Assembly: GCF_000152885.1 (NCBI RefSeq)
Contig: NZ_AAMX01000001.1
Span: 62,001-126,000, forward strand
Direction: 5' to 3'
Source: Idiomarina baltica OS145
GTDB taxonomy: Bacteria; Pseudomonadota; Gammaproteobacteria; Enterobacterales; Alteromonadaceae
DNA length: 64,000 nucleotides
Shown: positions 9,121-19,196 of the stretch, piece by piece
Layout of the letters: each line of letters begins with the position of its first letter
How positions within the stretch are numbered: the first letter of the stretch is position 1
Program-made: the position numbers and the translations under genes
Notes under the pieces: model-generated
Told to the model about the DNA's origin: nothing
What the model saw: the letters and a program-made list of their open reading frames with translations, nothing else
Database searches by the model: none

Positions 9121-10122
9121 TCATTCATTCTTCTTAGCACGACTCAATAACGCGATAGCCGCCTCTTCCGGCGCCTTACCCTCGTATAACACTTTATAAA
9201 TCTGCTCACAGATCGGCATTTCGCAGTCTTCACGATGCGCTAAAGACACGACTTCTCTCGTGTTACGGTAGCCTTCGACGGCTTGACCGATGGATTCTAA
9301 TGCATCATCTACAGACTTACCCTGACCTAACGCTAATCCAAAACGACGATTTCGTGACTGGTTATCTGTACAAGTAAGGATAAGATCACCTAAACCGGCC
9401 ATCCCAGTGAAGGTTTCACTTTTGGCACCCAGCTTGAGACCTAAGCGTGTCAACTCGGCTAAACCACGGGTAATAAGCGCAGTACGTGCGTTCGCACCAA
9501 AACCAATGCCATCCGCCATACCAGCACCAATTGCAATGACATTCTTGACTGCACCACCGAGTTGCACACCGATAAAGTCATCATTGGTATAAACGCGAAA
9601 AGAACGCTCGCAATGCAACATTTCTGACAGCTCATCCACAAAATCTTGATCTGTCGATGACATCGAGATAGCCGTCGGTAGGCCTTTAGCCATTTCAATT
9701 GCAAAGGTAGGACCCGACAATACCGCTAATGCGTGAGTGTTGCCAAGCACATCCTCAGCGACCTCATACAATAGGCGTCCACTCTCTGGCTCGAGACCTT
9801 TAGTCGCCCAAGCGACGCGTGCGTGCGTTGCTAGTAGCGGATTGATGGTATTTAAGATGTCAGCGAAAGCATGGCTCGGTACTACCACAACCACATTTTT
9901 CACGCCATCCACCGCCGCTTTAATATCTGCGGTAACTGTTAAGCTTTCTGGAAATTTACAACCTGGCAAGTAATGCGCATTTTCGCGATGTTCTCGCATC
10001 GCCGCAACTTGCACCTCATCGCGTCCCCAGAGTAAGGTTTTCACCCCTTTTCGAGCGAAACAAATAGCAAGGGCGGTGCCATAAGACCCCGCCCCTAGAA
10101 TCGCAACTTCTGCTTGCTTCAT
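9121..10122 (-). CDS. gpsA: Glycerol-3-phosphate dehydrogenase [NAD(P)+]
   Basis: Starting at ATG 10122 gives a 333-residue protein beginning [19 protein letters not shown], with the GAGSYG dinucleotide-binding loop at the proper N-terminal position. An in-frame extension to 10203 overlaps secB and lacks family similarity. The lysine-containing [11 protein letters not shown] segment and GMAGLGDL motif are characteristic. GpsA makes sn-glycerol-3-phosphate from DHAP for phospholipid synthesis. It follows secB by 16 bp, the common secB-gpsA arrangement. Confidence 0.96.
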   Translation of the reverse strand: MKQAEVAILGAGSYGTALAICFARKGVKTLLWGRDEVQVAAMREHRENAHYLPGCKFPESLTVTADIKAAVDGVKNVVVVVPSHAFADILNTINPLLATHARVAWATKGLEPESGRLLYEVAEDVLGNTHALAVLSGPTFAIEMAKGLPTAISMSSTDQDFVDELSEMLHCERSFRVYTNDDFIGVQLGGAVKNVIAIGAGMADGIGFGANARTALITRGLAELTRLGLKLGAKSETFTGMAGLGDLILTCTDNQSRNRRFGLALGQGKSVDDALESIGQAVEGYRNTREVVSLAHREDCEMPICEQIYKVLYEGKAPEEAAIALLSRAKKNE

Positions 10123-10138
10123 ATTAAGCAACCAGTCC

Positions 10139-10633
10139 TTACGCGTCAGCTTGCTGTTGTTGTGCTTGTTGCTGCTGAACGTGTTGCGCGAAGATCGCAT
10201 CAAAGTTCACAGGTGCTAAGTTCAACTGTGGGAAAGTCGCACGGTTAACCAAGCTTGCTACACATTCACGTGCGTACGGGAACAAGATGTTCGGGCAGAA
10301 CGAACCTAACGTATGCGCTAATTGACCTTCTTGAACTTCGTCACCGATGGTGAAGATACCCGCTTGATGAACTTCACAAAGGAATGCGACTTCGTCGCCT
10401 ACTTTATTAGTTGCCGTCAAAGTCAGCACGACCTCATAAACGTTGTCTTCAAGTTTTTCATGCTTAACGTTCATGTCGAGTTTCAGGTCAGGCTTCCATT
10501 CTTTACGGAATACTGAAGGCGAATTTGGCGCTTCAAAAGAAACGTCCTTAGTGTAAACGCGTTGGATAGCAAACTGCGGTTGTTGTTGTTGATTTTCGGC
10601 AGTTGCGCCATTTGCTTGCTGTTCGTCAGCCAT
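10139..10633 (-). CDS. secB: Protein-export chaperone SecB
   Basis: The 164-residue acidic protein matches Sec[20 protein letters not shown] near the N-terminus and the [11 protein letters not shown] motif in the second half. SecB keeps preproteins unfolded and hands them to SecA. Both tails are glutamine-rich (QQQQ near residue 17 and [14 protein letters not shown] at the end), slightly longer than in E. coli. It lies between a rhodanese gene and gpsA on the same strand. Confidence 0.97.
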   Translation of the reverse strand: MADEQQANGATAENQQQQPQFAIQRVYTKDVSFEAPNSPSVFRKEWKPDLKLDMNVKHEKLEDNVYEVVLTLTATNKVGDEVAFLCEVHQAGIFTIGDEVQEGQLAHTLGSFCPNILFPYARECVASLVNRATFPQLNLAPVNFDAIFAQHVQQQQAQQQQADA

Positions 10634-10715
10634 GATGATACTTCCTATTAAAACGTTGGTTGTTCACTAAACTAAATTGTCGATTGACGACTTTAGCTAA
10701 ATTTTTAGTTAAAAA

Positions 10716-11147
10716 CTACTTTCCTGTTGCAATCGGTAATTTATCATTACGCCAAGCATTCATGCCACCTGCTAGGACAGCGACTTGGTTAAAGCCTTGT
10801 GCTTGTAAACTTTTCGCGACCGAAACCGCCGTGTGTCCAGTGTTGCATACCAATACAATGGGGGCATCCTTAAACTTTTCAATAGCATGCACCTTATTGT
10901 CTTTGATCTGCTGCTGCGGCAATGATTTAGCACCACTCACGTGTCCCTTTCGGTACTCATCCGCTGAACGGATATCGACAAATATTCCGTCCTCTCGGTT
11001 AGTCCAGATAATCGCTTGTTGCGCCTGTAACTGCTTGATACCTTGCATGGTAGAGCGAATGGTCATAATGATTAACGCGAGCAAAAGAACAACCCATAGT
11101 CCGCTCATGAATGGATTATTCGCTACAAATGTCATTAGTTGTTGCAT
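10716..11147 (-). CDS. Membrane-anchored rhodanese-like protein (YibN-like)
   Basis: This 143-residue protein has an N-terminal transmembrane helix (FMSGLWVVLLLALIIMTI) and a cytoplasmic rhodanese domain with active-site loop CNTGHTAV. The cysteine is present, so sulfurtransferase activity is possible. The YibN homologue occupies the same place upstream of secB in E. coli, divergent from gpmI. The usual grxC between them is absent here. Physiological substrate is unknown. Confidence 0.88.
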   Translation of the reverse strand: MQQLMTFVANNPFMSGLWVVLLLALIIMTIRSTMQGIKQLQAQQAIIWTNREDGIFVDIRSADEYRKGHVSGAKSLPQQQIKDNKVHAIEKFKDAPIVLVCNTGHTAVSVAKSLQAQGFNQVAVLAGGMNAWRNDKLPIATGK

Positions 11148-11191
11148 GCTAACTCGTTTATTTATTCGGTTAATGGTGACCCCTCACAGGA

Positions 11192-11230
11192 GGAGGGTAT
11201 GTCCTTTTAGAGGGTGAAAGTATACCCTCT
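11192..11230. promoter_or_regulatory. GAGGGT/ACCCTC inverted repeats between rhodanese gene and gpmI
   Basis: In the 186-bp divergent spacer, AGAGGGT (11209-11215) pairs with ACCCTCT (11224-11230), and an upstream GAGGGTAT (11193-11200) could compete for the same right arm (ATACCCTC, 11222-11229). These may be an operator or alternative hairpins. There is no direct functional evidence. Confidence 0.3.
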
Positions 11231-11333
11231 GTAGCCCTAACTACCAATAGCAAATCGAGTGGATGCGAAATCGGCAGAAATCCAGTAAACTGGACAGAAT
11301 ATATTTTTGCTTTCAAGCGCATAGGTAGTCGAT

Positions 11334-12866
11334 ATGGCACATGATAAAAAACCATTGGTTTTGATGATCTTAGATGGCTGGGGATACCGTGATTCAGCTC
11401 CGGACAACGCGATAACCGCGGCGAACACGCCAGTGATGGATCGGTTGTGGAATGAGTACCCTCACTGTTTAGTCGACGGCTCGGGAGGCGCCGTTGGTTT
11501 GCCGGATGGCCAAATGGGCAATTCTGAAGTAGGCCACGTTAATTTGGGTGCAGGCCGCGTCGTTTATCAAGATTTCACGCGCATCTCGCAAAGTATAAAA
11601 ACGGGAGAGTTTTTCGATAACCCTGTGTTGACCGAAAACGTGGAACAAGCGGTCGCTAAAAACGGAGCAGTCCATATCATGGGACTACTCTCAGCAGGGG
11701 GTGTTCACAGTCATGAGGAGCATCTCATGGCGATGGTCGAATTGGCGCATAAAAAAGGCGCTCAACGTATCTACGTGCATGGCTTTCTTGATGGTCGCGA
11801 TACCCCGCCTAAATCAGCAGGTCCGTCGATTGAAAAGTTTGAAGCACTCTTCGAACGACTTGGTGTAGGTCGCTTTGCCTCACTATCGGGTCGATTTTAC
11901 GCAATGGACCGCGATAATCGCTGGGAGCGCATCGAAGGTGCATTTAACGCCGTTTATCATGGACGTGCTGAACATCGCGCAAATAACGCTCATAACGCCC
12001 TCGCCGACGCGTATGAGCGGGGCGAATCCGATGAGTTTGTCAGCCCGGTGGTCATTGGAGAGCCGGCCGCGATAGAGGACGGTGATGCGGTGTTCTTTAT
12101 GAATTTCCGCGCTGACCGAGCGCGCGAGATGACACGTGCGTTTATTGATAATGAACTCGATACGTTTGAACGTGGCATTCGCAAACAACTCAGCGGCTTT
12201 GTCATGTTAACCCAGTACGCTGATGAATTTGACACGCCTTGTGCCTTCCCACCGGTAAGACTCGACAATGTGTTAGGCGAGTGGTTAGCTAAGCACGATA
12301 AAACGCAGTTGCGCATTTCTGAAACAGAGAAATACGCGCATGTCACATTCTTCTTTAGTGGAGGACGGGAACAAGCGTTTGATGGCGAACAACGCAAACT
12401 TATTCCTTCACCTAAGGTAAAAACCTACGATCTGCAACCTGAAATGAGTTCAAAGCAACTCACTGATGCGATTGTTGAAGCTGTCGATAATCAAGAGTAT
12501 GACGTCATTATTTGTAACTATCCCAATGGTGATATGGTGGGTCATACAGGTAACTTTGATGCAGCAGTAAAAGCCTGTGAAGCCGTTGACCATTCGGTGG
12601 GAAGAGTAGTTGAAGCATTACAAAAAGTGGGCGGTGAATGCCTTATTACTGCTGACCACGGTAACGCCGAGCAAATGAGCGACCCGAGCACGGGCCAAGC
12701 CCATACTGCGCACACCAGTGAGCTTGTTCCGTTTATTTATGTCGGTCGTCATGCTACACCACGCAATGGTATTCTCTCCGATGTGGCGCCCACCATGTTG
12801 CATTTAATGGGACTTGAACAGCCAAATGAAATGACGGGTAAAACGCTCATGCAATTGGACGGTTAA
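11334..12866 (+). CDS. gpmI: 2,3-bisphosphoglycerate-independent phosphoglycerate mutase
   Basis: The 510-residue enzyme has the first metal site in [10 protein letters not shown], the phosphoserine site GNSEVGH at about residue 63, and the late metal ligands in [13 protein letters not shown] and [10 protein letters not shown]. It interconverts 3- and 2-phosphoglycerate with two manganese ions. It is followed by envC after 3 bp, an order conserved with E. coli gpmM-envC-yibQ. Confidence 0.97.
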   Translation: MAHDKKPLVLMILDGWGYRDSAPDNAITAANTPVMDRLWNEYPHCLVDGSGGAVGLPDGQMGNSEVGHVNLGAGRVVYQDFTRISQSIKTGEFFDNPVLTENVEQAVAKNGAVHIMGLLSAGGVHSHEEHLMAMVELAHKKGAQRIYVHGFLDGRDTPPKSAGPSIEKFEALFERLGVGRFASLSGRFYAMDRDNRWERIEGAFNAVYHGRAEHRANNAHNALADAYERGESDEFVSPVVIGEPAAIEDGDAVFFMNFRADRAREMTRAFIDNELDTFERGIRKQLSGFVMLTQYADEFDTPCAFPPVRLDNVLGEWLAKHDKTQLRISETEKYAHVTFFFSGGREQAFDGEQRKLIPSPKVKTYDLQPEMSSKQLTDAIVEAVDNQEYDVIICNYPNGDMVGHTGNFDAAVKACEAVDHSVGRVVEALQKVGGECLITADHGNAEQMSDPSTGQAHTAHTSELVPFIYVGRHATPRNGILSDVAPTMLHLMGLEQPNEMTGKTLMQLDG

Positions 12867-12869
12867 TTA

Positions 12870-14012
12870 ATGCTGAAAGCGTTTGTATGGAGTTTGTTTC
12901 TTGTAGTCACTTTGTTGGCTGCTGACGTTAGTGCGCAGCAGCCTACTGAGCAAACCAAGGCAGAAAAGCAGGCCGAACTTAAAGCAATTCAAGCCGAGAT
13001 TGAATCTCGGCTTGAAGCGTTTGAGTCACGCAAACAAGCATTAACATCGAGTCAGCGGGCGCTCAAAAAATTAGAGTTACGCACCGCCAAATTGGCTGAA
13101 GCGCTGCAAAACACCCGCGAGCGATTGCAAACCTTAGCTGGAGAGATTGAAAACAACGAAGCAGAGCAAAGTCGGCTGGAAAGCGATATCCGTGACCAAC
13201 TGAACGCGTTGAAAGATCAGGTCATCGCGGCCTATGCAAACGGCGATTACGACTATCTCAAACTGCTACTGAACCAGCAAAAGGCATCCACTCTCGAGCG
13301 TCAACTGACGTATTATAAGTACCTTAACGATGCCCGTATTGCAGCCATCGACAGCTTAAAACAAACACAGGCTCAATTAGAACAGGTCAAACAAGCGTTA
13401 CAGGCGCAATACCAACGGCAAACTGAGTTACGCGGCGAGCAGTCAGCACAACGTTCCGCACTTAAAAGGCAACAACAAAAGCAAGAACAAGCTATTGTCG
13501 AACTGCGTAATGAGCAGCGCTCAGAGGAAGAAAAAATTGCCGAACTGCGAAGTAGTCAAGCTGAATTAGAACAAGTGATTGCTGCCATCGAGGAAGCACT
13601 TAGTGATCGTGTTGAGTTAGTCGGTTTGAAGCCTATTAAAGCGAGTTTACAATGGCCGACCAATGGTAAAGTACAGCGTTTATTCGGTGAACGTCGTGAG
13701 GGACCTATCCGTTGGAAAGGCGTACTCATTGATGGCGAACAGGGGCAAAGCATCCGTAGCATTGCCGACGGTCGTGTTGTTTTTGCCGACTGGTTACGTG
13801 GATTCGGACTGGTTATTGTGATCGACCACGGTGAGGGCTATATGAGCTTGTATGGCTACAACCAAGTGATATTCAAGAATGTCGGCGAAGAGGTACAACA
13901 AAACGAGGAAATTGCACTCATGGGTCAAAGCGGCGCGCAAAATTCTCCTGCACTTTATTTCGAAATTCGCTTTAAAGGGCAACCCGAAAATCCAACCCAA
14001 TGGATTCGCTAG
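12870..14012 (+). CDS. envC: Murein hydrolase activator EnvC
   Basis: The 380-residue protein has a signal peptide (cleaved near ADVSA-QQ), a long coiled coil (about 25-245) and a C-terminal LytM domain. The LytM zinc ligands are degenerate: the HxxxD position reads RWKGVLIDG and the HxH position reads LYGYNQ. This is the EnvC condition, in which the protein activates the amidases AmiA and AmiB under FtsEX control rather than cutting peptidoglycan itself. ftsEX are also in this window. The gene overlaps the next one by 13 bp. Confidence 0.94.
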   Translation: MLKAFVWSLFLVVTLLAADVSAQQPTEQTKAEKQAELKAIQAEIESRLEAFESRKQALTSSQRALKKLELRTAKLAEALQNTRERLQTLAGEIENNEAEQSRLESDIRDQLNALKDQVIAAYANGDYDYLKLLLNQQKASTLERQLTYYKYLNDARIAAIDSLKQTQAQLEQVKQALQAQYQRQTELRGEQSAQRSALKRQQQKQEQAIVELRNEQRSEEEKIAELRSSQAELEQVIAAIEEALSDRVELVGLKPIKASLQWPTNGKVQRLFGERREGPIRWKGVLIDGEQGQSIRSIADGRVVFADWLRGFGLVIVIDHGEGYMSLYGYNQVIFKNVGEEVQQNEEIALMGQSGAQNSPALYFEIRFKGQPENPTQWIR

Positions 14013-14776
14013 CCGTCATGGGCCGTTACCTGTGTCTACTCGTACTCAGTTTTATAATGGTTTCCCCTGTGGTCGCTGCCGATAGGATCGCTATTATTAT
14101 CGATGATATCGGTAATCACCCAGAAGATCTCGCAGCCGCGGACCTCCCCGGAGATATTACCTTTGCTATTCTTCCCTTTACTCCTTACGGTCGGTCTTTT
14201 GCCTTAAAAGCGCATCACCAAGGCAAACAAATTATGGCACATGTACCGATGCAAGCTTTAGCGGGAAATGCCTTGGGCTTAGGTGCGCTCACCGCCGATA
14301 TGTCGAGTGCCGAAATAAAGCTCAAGTTACGGCAAGTATTAGATGATATTCCTTATGTGGCCGGCATTAATAATCACATGGGCAGTCAACTCACGCAGTT
14401 AACTCAACCTATGCAAGCGGTGATGGAGTCATTAAAGAATCACGATTTGTACTTTATCGACAGTAGAACAACCGAGTACACCGTGGCAGAAAAGATGGCA
14501 CAGTCCTACCAAGTACCTGTCGCCCGGCGACACGTCTTTATCGATAATGAAACAGACGAGCAATATCTCACTGAGCAGTTTGATGAGCTAATACAGATCG
14601 CTCACGCACACGGGAGTGCTATTGCAATTGGTCACCCTTACCCGGAAACGATTAAATTTTTAAAACAGCGCTTAAAGTCGTTAAAAGAAGATGATGTTCA
14701 GCTAGTTTTCGCATCGGAATTGACAGTTAAAAGCGAGTTAAGCATCGCCAGTGGCTTGTTCAAGACGGGTCAGTAG
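14000..14776 (+). CDS. Divergent polysaccharide deacetylase family protein (YibQ-like)
   Basis: The 258-residue protein has an N-terminal signal and a divergent NodB-like fold with IAIIIDDIGNH (metal Asp pair), NNHMGSQLT (His motif) and AIAIGHPYPET near the C-terminus. It is predicted to be periplasmic. The tight gpmI-envC-yibQ operon suggests a link to cell-envelope septation, but the substrate is not known. Start at 14000 overlaps envC; a second ATG at 14018 is possible. Confidence 0.88.
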   Translation: MDSLAVMGRYLCLLVLSFIMVSPVVAADRIAIIIDDIGNHPEDLAAADLPGDITFAILPFTPYGRSFALKAHHQGKQIMAHVPMQALAGNALGLGALTADMSSAEIKLKLRQVLDDIPYVAGINNHMGSQLTQLTQPMQAVMESLKNHDLYFIDSRTTEYTVAEKMAQSYQVPVARRHVFIDNETDEQYLTEQFDELIQIAHAHGSAIAIGHPYPETIKFLKQRLKSLKEDDVQLVFASELTVKSELSIASGLFKTGQ

Positions 14777-14995
14777 AATCAGCGCTTGATCACGGCTATC
14801 CCCGCATACATCGTGCGTCGCATCAAAGTCTGAGCACACCTGAGGACGGCGCGGGTCACCAAACAAACGACACAAATTATCGTCATCGAGTTGGACACAA
14901 CGCTCACCTGCCCTTTTACCCTCGGACATTCCCGGAATCGGAGAACTGATCGACGGCGCAATGCAACAAGCGCCACACCCCATACGACACTCCAT
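14738..14995 (-). CDS. YkgJ-family cysteine cluster protein
   Basis: This 85-residue protein begins MECRMGCGACC and carries further cysteines (RCVQL, LCRLFG, VCSDF), the signature of the YkgJ/UPF0153 family predicted to bind zinc or iron. Its 3' end overlaps the convergent deacetylase gene by 39 bp. Function is unknown; homologues are small cytosolic metal-binding proteins. Confidence 0.85.
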   Translation of the reverse strand: MECRMGCGACCIAPSISSPIPGMSEGKRAGERCVQLDDDNLCRLFGDPRRPQVCSDFDATHDVCGDSRDQALILLTRLEQATGDA

Positions 14996-15030
14996 GAATC
15001 CTCCAAAAATCTACTGGGCAATCAGAAACG

Positions 15031-15058
15031 AAAAAGGCGCTACTTGCGCAGCGCCTTT
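15031..15058 (-). terminator. Terminator downstream of rpoH
   Basis: AAAGGCGC and GCGCCTTT form an 8-bp stem (15033-15058). In the minus-strand direction it is followed by a T-run, so it ends rpoH transcription 21 bp after the stop codon. Confidence 0.82.
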
Positions 15059-15078
15059 GGTACACAATACAGACTCAG

Positions 15079-15939
15079 TTATGACATCGCTGCACGCAAT
15101 TTCTTCATCGCATTTTGTTCCAGCTGACGAACACGTTCAGCAGACACTTCATACTTCGCGGCTAAATCATGTAACGTAACTTTACTTTCAGACAACCAGC
15201 GTGACTGAACGATATCCTGACTACGTTCATCAAGCTCGCTCATCGCTGAAAACAGCTTTTTCTGAGTGTGTGCTTCGTAGTCTTCAGTCTCGATTTCTTC
15301 CGCGAGATCTGAGCGTTTGTCCTCAAGATACATCGCCGGTGAGTAGGTCGAGCCTTCTTTAGAATCATCATCGTCAGAACTCAGTTCAAAAGCTTGGTCA
15401 TGGGCACTCATGCGCGCTTCCATTTCCATGACTTCTTTGCTCGAAACACCTAGCTCTTTTGCCACCGTTTCGACTTCATCTTGATTGAACCAGCCTAAAC
15501 GTTTCTTCATCTTACGCAAATTGAAAAACAATTTACGCTGCGCTTTGGTGGTCGCGACTTTTACAACTCGCCAATTACGCAATACATATTCGTGAATCTC
15601 TGCCTTAATCCAATGCACAGCAAATGAAACAAGGCGCACACCCACTTCTGGGTTAAAGCGTTTTACCGCTTTCATGAGACCAATGTTACCTTCTTGAATC
15701 AAATCCGCTTGCGGCAGGCCGTAGCCAGAATAGCCACGGGCGATGTGCACGACAAAACGTAGATGCGACATGATTAACTCTTTCGCTGCATCTAAGTCTT
15801 TATCTTCCTGCAAACGTTTTGCCAGCGCTTTTTCTTTCTCAGCGCTCAGCATTGGAATGCGGTTGACTGACTGAATGTAACCGTCAAGACCCCCGCCCTG
15901 AGGGACCGATAAAGCCATGGTTTTTAATTCAGTGCTCAT
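15079..15939 (-). CDS. rpoH: RNA polymerase heat-shock sigma factor RpoH (sigma-32)
   Basis: The 286-residue protein contains sigma region 2 ([35 protein letters not shown]), the RpoH box region QRKLFFNLR between 2.4 and 3, and region 4 HTH ([19 protein letters not shown]). It directs transcription of heat-shock genes. It is next to ftsEX-ftsY as in E. coli. No thermosensor RNA can be claimed from sequence alone. Confidence 0.97.
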   Translation of the reverse strand: MSTELKTMALSVPQGGGLDGYIQSVNRIPMLSAEKEKALAKRLQEDKDLDAAKELIMSHLRFVVHIARGYSGYGLPQADLIQEGNIGLMKAVKRFNPEVGVRLVSFAVHWIKAEIHEYVLRNWRVVKVATTKAQRKLFFNLRKMKKRLGWFNQDEVETVAKELGVSSKEVMEMEARMSAHDQAFELSSDDDDSKEGSTYSPAMYLEDKRSDLAEEIETEDYEAHTQKKLFSAMSELDERSQDIVQSRWLSESKVTLHDLAAKYEVSAERVRQLEQNAMKKLRAAMS

Positions 15940-16122
15940 TTAACAACCTCTAATTACTCACTACATGTATCGACTAGCATAGCCTATTCATATGACCGTT
16001 TTTTTACACGCAAGTTCCCTTTTAGCGCAACAGATCGTCAGTGCTGGACCCGAAAAAACGATCGCCAAGAATCTCAGTATAACGCGCATGTTTGTCAACG
16101 CAAGTTTTGCGATCGTTTTCGA

Positions 16123-17115
16123 TCATGCCTCTGGTTCGATACTTTTTATGTGCTTTCGCACCGCTAGAAAACTACCGATTAAACCCAGCGCCACAGCAAC
16201 CAACCAGACCATTAACATCTCGCCCACAGTCAATCCTGAAAGGGAAAACTGTGATTGATATAATTCAGTTACATTGGTTACGGCAGAACCAATCCACCAG
16301 ATCAATAACTGGGTTGCCAACCATGCAATCACACCGCCTGCCACACCATACCAAACACCGGTATACAGAAACGGCCGTTGAATGAATGCATCAGTGGCTC
16401 CGACGAGTTTCATAATCACGATTTCATCACGTTTACTGAGTATATTCAGTCGGATTGTATTGCTCACGATCAGAATGACAGAGATACATAAAAGCAGCGC
16501 TAATGCGGCCAATACATCCTGAATTAAATCAACAATCGCTTGCAGACGAGACAGCCAATCAACATCGAGTTTACCCATCTGCACTTCGCGAGCCTGTTGT
16601 AGCTCTTCAAGCAATGCCTGCGCCCGCGCAGGTGTGCGTGCTTGTTGCGCTGGTGTTACAACCAGTACGTCGGGAAGCGGGTTACTGTCAAAATAGTCCA
16701 ATGTTTCACCAAAACCAGAAGTCGCTTTAAACTGCTCAAACCCTTCTTGTTTGGTAACCCACTGAACCGATTCGACGTCATTACGGATACTTATCTGCTG
16801 CTTTAATGTAGCAACCGATTGCTGGCTTGCATCGGTACGCAGAAACAAAGAAATTTCAGAGGCTTGCTGCCACTGTCCAGCAATTTGGGAGGTGTTTTTT
16901 ACCATCACATAGAGTGCGCTAGGTAGCGTTAAGCTCAAACCAAGTACAGCAACAGTCATTAAGCTCGCAATAGGATTACGCCACAACTCCCCTAGACTAC
17001 TGACCGCCTGTTGCAAATGATGCACCGGGATCATCAAAATACGCCGCCAAAACGGCAAGCTGGTTTGTTGTTGAGCACCTTTTTCGACGACTCGATTGCG
17101 GAACAATAAGCTCAT
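16123..17115 (-). CDS. ftsX: Cell division protein FtsX
   Basis: The 330-residue membrane protein has a cytoplasmic N-terminus, a transmembrane helix near residue 50-72, a periplasmic loop, and three more helices in the C-terminal half (LALLLCISVILIVSNTIRL and later). FtsX couples FtsE ATPase activity to periplasmic EnvC. Start and stop codons overlap with ftsE (17112-17115), indicating translational coupling. EnvC, its partner, is 2 kb away. Confidence 0.95.
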   Translation of the reverse strand: MSLLFRNRVVEKGAQQQTSLPFWRRILMIPVHHLQQAVSSLGELWRNPIASLMTVAVLGLSLTLPSALYVMVKNTSQIAGQWQQASEISLFLRTDASQQSVATLKQQISIRNDVESVQWVTKQEGFEQFKATSGFGETLDYFDSNPLPDVLVVTPAQQARTPARAQALLEELQQAREVQMGKLDVDWLSRLQAIVDLIQDVLAALALLLCISVILIVSNTIRLNILSKRDEIVIMKLVGATDAFIQRPFLYTGVWYGVAGGVIAWLATQLLIWWIGSAVTNVTELYQSQFSLSGLTVGEMLMVWLVAVALGLIGSFLAVRKHIKSIEPEA

Positions 17116-17789
17116 GCCGGTTGCTCCTCTAGGCCATCATTAATGAGCCGCCCTTCTTTTAAGGTCAACGTCCGATATTTTAACCGCGCAATGAGACCTA
17201 AATCATGCGTAGCAATGAGTACCGATACACCGACTTGGTTGAATTCCTCAAATAGCCGAATAATGTCCATAGAGAGCTTAGGGTCAAGGTTACCCGTAGG
17301 TTCATCCGCCAATAGTAAAGGCGGTTTGGTAACGATAGCGCGTGCGATACCGACACGCTGTTGTTCACCACCGGAGAGCATCATGGGAAAATGCCGATAC
17401 TTATCCGCCAAGCCGACCTTATCAAGGGCGGCAAGTACCCGTTTACGTGCTTCTTGTACGCTGTAACCCTCAATGATCAATGGTAACGCGACGTTATCAA
17501 ACACCGATTTATCCATTAACAGCCGGTGGTCTTGGAATATCATACCAATGTCGCGACGTACAAAAGGGACCTGCTTCGGCTTAATCGTGTTGAGATCATG
17601 TCCATTGATACGCACTCGACCGGCGGTCGGGCGCTCCATCACACTGATTAGTTTGAGCAAGGTACTTTTACCGGCGCCGGAGTGACCCGTTAAAAATGCC
17701 ATTTCTCCCGGCTCAACATGAAAATCAACATGGCTGAGGGCTTGGTGACCCCCAGGATAAGTTTTACTAACTTGCTCGAAGCGTATCAT
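17112..17789 (-). CDS. ftsE: Cell division ATP-binding protein FtsE
   Basis: This 225-residue ABC ATPase has Walker A (GHSGAGKST), the signature LSGGEQQRVGIARA, Walker B (LLLADEPTGNLD) and the switch histidine in IATHD. With FtsX it forms a divisome complex that activates septal peptidoglycan splitting through EnvC. It lies between ftsY and ftsX in the conserved ftsY-ftsE-ftsX operon. Confidence 0.97.
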   Translation of the reverse strand: MIRFEQVSKTYPGGHQALSHVDFHVEPGEMAFLTGHSGAGKSTLLKLISVMERPTAGRVRINGHDLNTIKPKQVPFVRRDIGMIFQDHRLLMDKSVFDNVALPLIIEGYSVQEARKRVLAALDKVGLADKYRHFPMMLSGGEQQRVGIARAIVTKPPLLLADEPTGNLDPKLSMDIIRLFEEFNQVGVSVLIATHDLGLIARLKYRTLTLKEGRLINDGLEEQPA

Positions 17790-17806
17790 AGTGGCTTAAA
17801 GTTGCT

Positions 17807-19087
17807 TTATTCTTGGTCTAGCTTACGGTCAAATAGCGCTTGAATAAAGTCTCGCGCGACAAATGGCCTCAGATCGTCCAGTTGCTCACCCACACCGATG
17901 TATCGAATAGGAATTTTAAATTCATCGGCTACGGCAAAAATCACACCGCCTTTAGCGGTACCATCCAATTTCGTCATTACAATTCCGCTCACTCCGACAG
18001 CTTCGGTGAACAATTTGGCTTGCGAGATTGCATTTTGGCCCGTGCCCGCGTCTAACGTTAGCATCACTTCGTGTGGCGCTTCCGGATCCTGCTTTTTCAT
18101 TACCCGCACAATTTTCTTTAGCTCTTCCATGAGGTTAGATTTATTTTGCAAACGCCCAGCCGTATCGGCAATAAGCACGTCTATACCACGGGCTTTCGCC
18201 GCCTGCATTGCATCGAACAATACCGATGCACTATCAGAACCGGTCTGTTGTGCAATGACAGGGATTTCATTGCGTTCGCCCCAGATCTGTAACTGTTCTA
18301 CAGCAGCGGCGCGGAACGTGTCCCCGGCTGCGAGCATGACTGACTTGCCCTCACGTTTGAACTGTTTAGCGAGCTTACCAATGGTGGTGGTTTTACCCAC
18401 TCCATTTACACCGGTCACCAAAATGACATACGGCGTTTTACTGGTATCAATCGCGAGCGGCTTATCGACCGGCTCGAGCAAGGCTTCCATCTGCTCTTGC
18501 AGCAATTCATATAGTGCTTCGGCATCTTTAAGTTGTTTGCGATCCGCTTGTTGCGTCAGATTATCGATGATTTTTGTGGTCGTTTTTACGCCTAAATCAG
18601 CCATTAATAGCTGCGTTTCAAGTTCTTCAAACAGATCGTCATCGATCTTCTTACCTTTAAAGACGCCGAATAAGCCCGAACCAATACTGCCCGATGTCCG
18701 CTTGAGTCCCTCGGTCAGGCGAGCCCAAAGCCCCTTTTTCTTAGCGGGTGCCGCTTCGGGTGTTGATTCAACTTCAGGTTCTATTGCTGGAGCGGCTTCA
18801 GGCTCGGGCTCAGGCTCAATGTTAGACTCAGATCTTGTCTCCTCTGCAGAGACAACCTCAGGTTCTGGTTCGAGCTCAGGTTCGGGTTCAGACTGCTTAG
18901 GAGGTTCCGGGTCGACCTCGGGTAACGGCTTTCCTGCGGCTGAATCGGCCGTCACTTGCGCACAGTCTTCCGTTGCATCAGCATCACGTGGGGTCGACTG
19001 CTGCTCTTGCTCATCTTGTTTTATTTCTTTCTCATCTTGTTTCGACGATTTATTGCGTCGAAACATTGAAAACAAACCTTTTGCCAT
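17807..19087 (-). CDS. ftsY: Signal recognition particle receptor FtsY
   Basis: From ATG at 19087 (MAKGLFSMFRR) the protein has 426 residues. An acidic A-domain with many EPEPE repeats (about 30-110) precedes the N and G domains of the SRP GTPase: GVNGVGKTTTIGKLA, DTFRAAAVEQL, DTAGRLQNK and TKLDGTAKGG. FtsY docks the SRP-ribosome complex at the membrane. The N-terminal MAKGLFSMFRR helix is the lipid-binding motif. It heads the ftsYEX operon. Confidence 0.97.
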   Translation of the reverse strand: MAKGLFSMFRRNKSSKQDEKEIKQDEQEQQSTPRDADATEDCAQVTADSAAGKPLPEVDPEPPKQSEPEPELEPEPEVVSAEETRSESNIEPEPEPEAAPAIEPEVESTPEAAPAKKKGLWARLTEGLKRTSGSIGSGLFGVFKGKKIDDDLFEELETQLLMADLGVKTTTKIIDNLTQQADRKQLKDAEALYELLQEQMEALLEPVDKPLAIDTSKTPYVILVTGVNGVGKTTTIGKLAKQFKREGKSVMLAAGDTFRAAAVEQLQIWGERNEIPVIAQQTGSDSASVLFDAMQAAKARGIDVLIADTAGRLQNKSNLMEELKKIVRVMKKQDPEAPHEVMLTLDAGTGQNAISQAKLFTEAVGVSGIVMTKLDGTAKGGVIFAVADEFKIPIRYIGVGEQLDDLRPFVARDFIQALFDRKLDQE

Positions 19088-19196
19088 AATTGAATACCTT
19101 GGAACTACAACCATTAAATCGTTAAACTAGTGATAGTTTACCACGCTGTAGCGAAACTGACGACGCACCCAGATAATTAACCAGGCCAATTATATT

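Noticed and set aside
10660-11217. 185-codon frame on the plus strand
   Set aside because: Antisense to the rhodanese gene; composition is cysteine- and serine-rich without a motif.
17898-19130. 410-codon open frame on the plus strand
   Set aside because: It is antisense to ftsY, serine-rich, and arises from the codon bias of the EPEPE repeats and the FtsY G domain; no family pattern.
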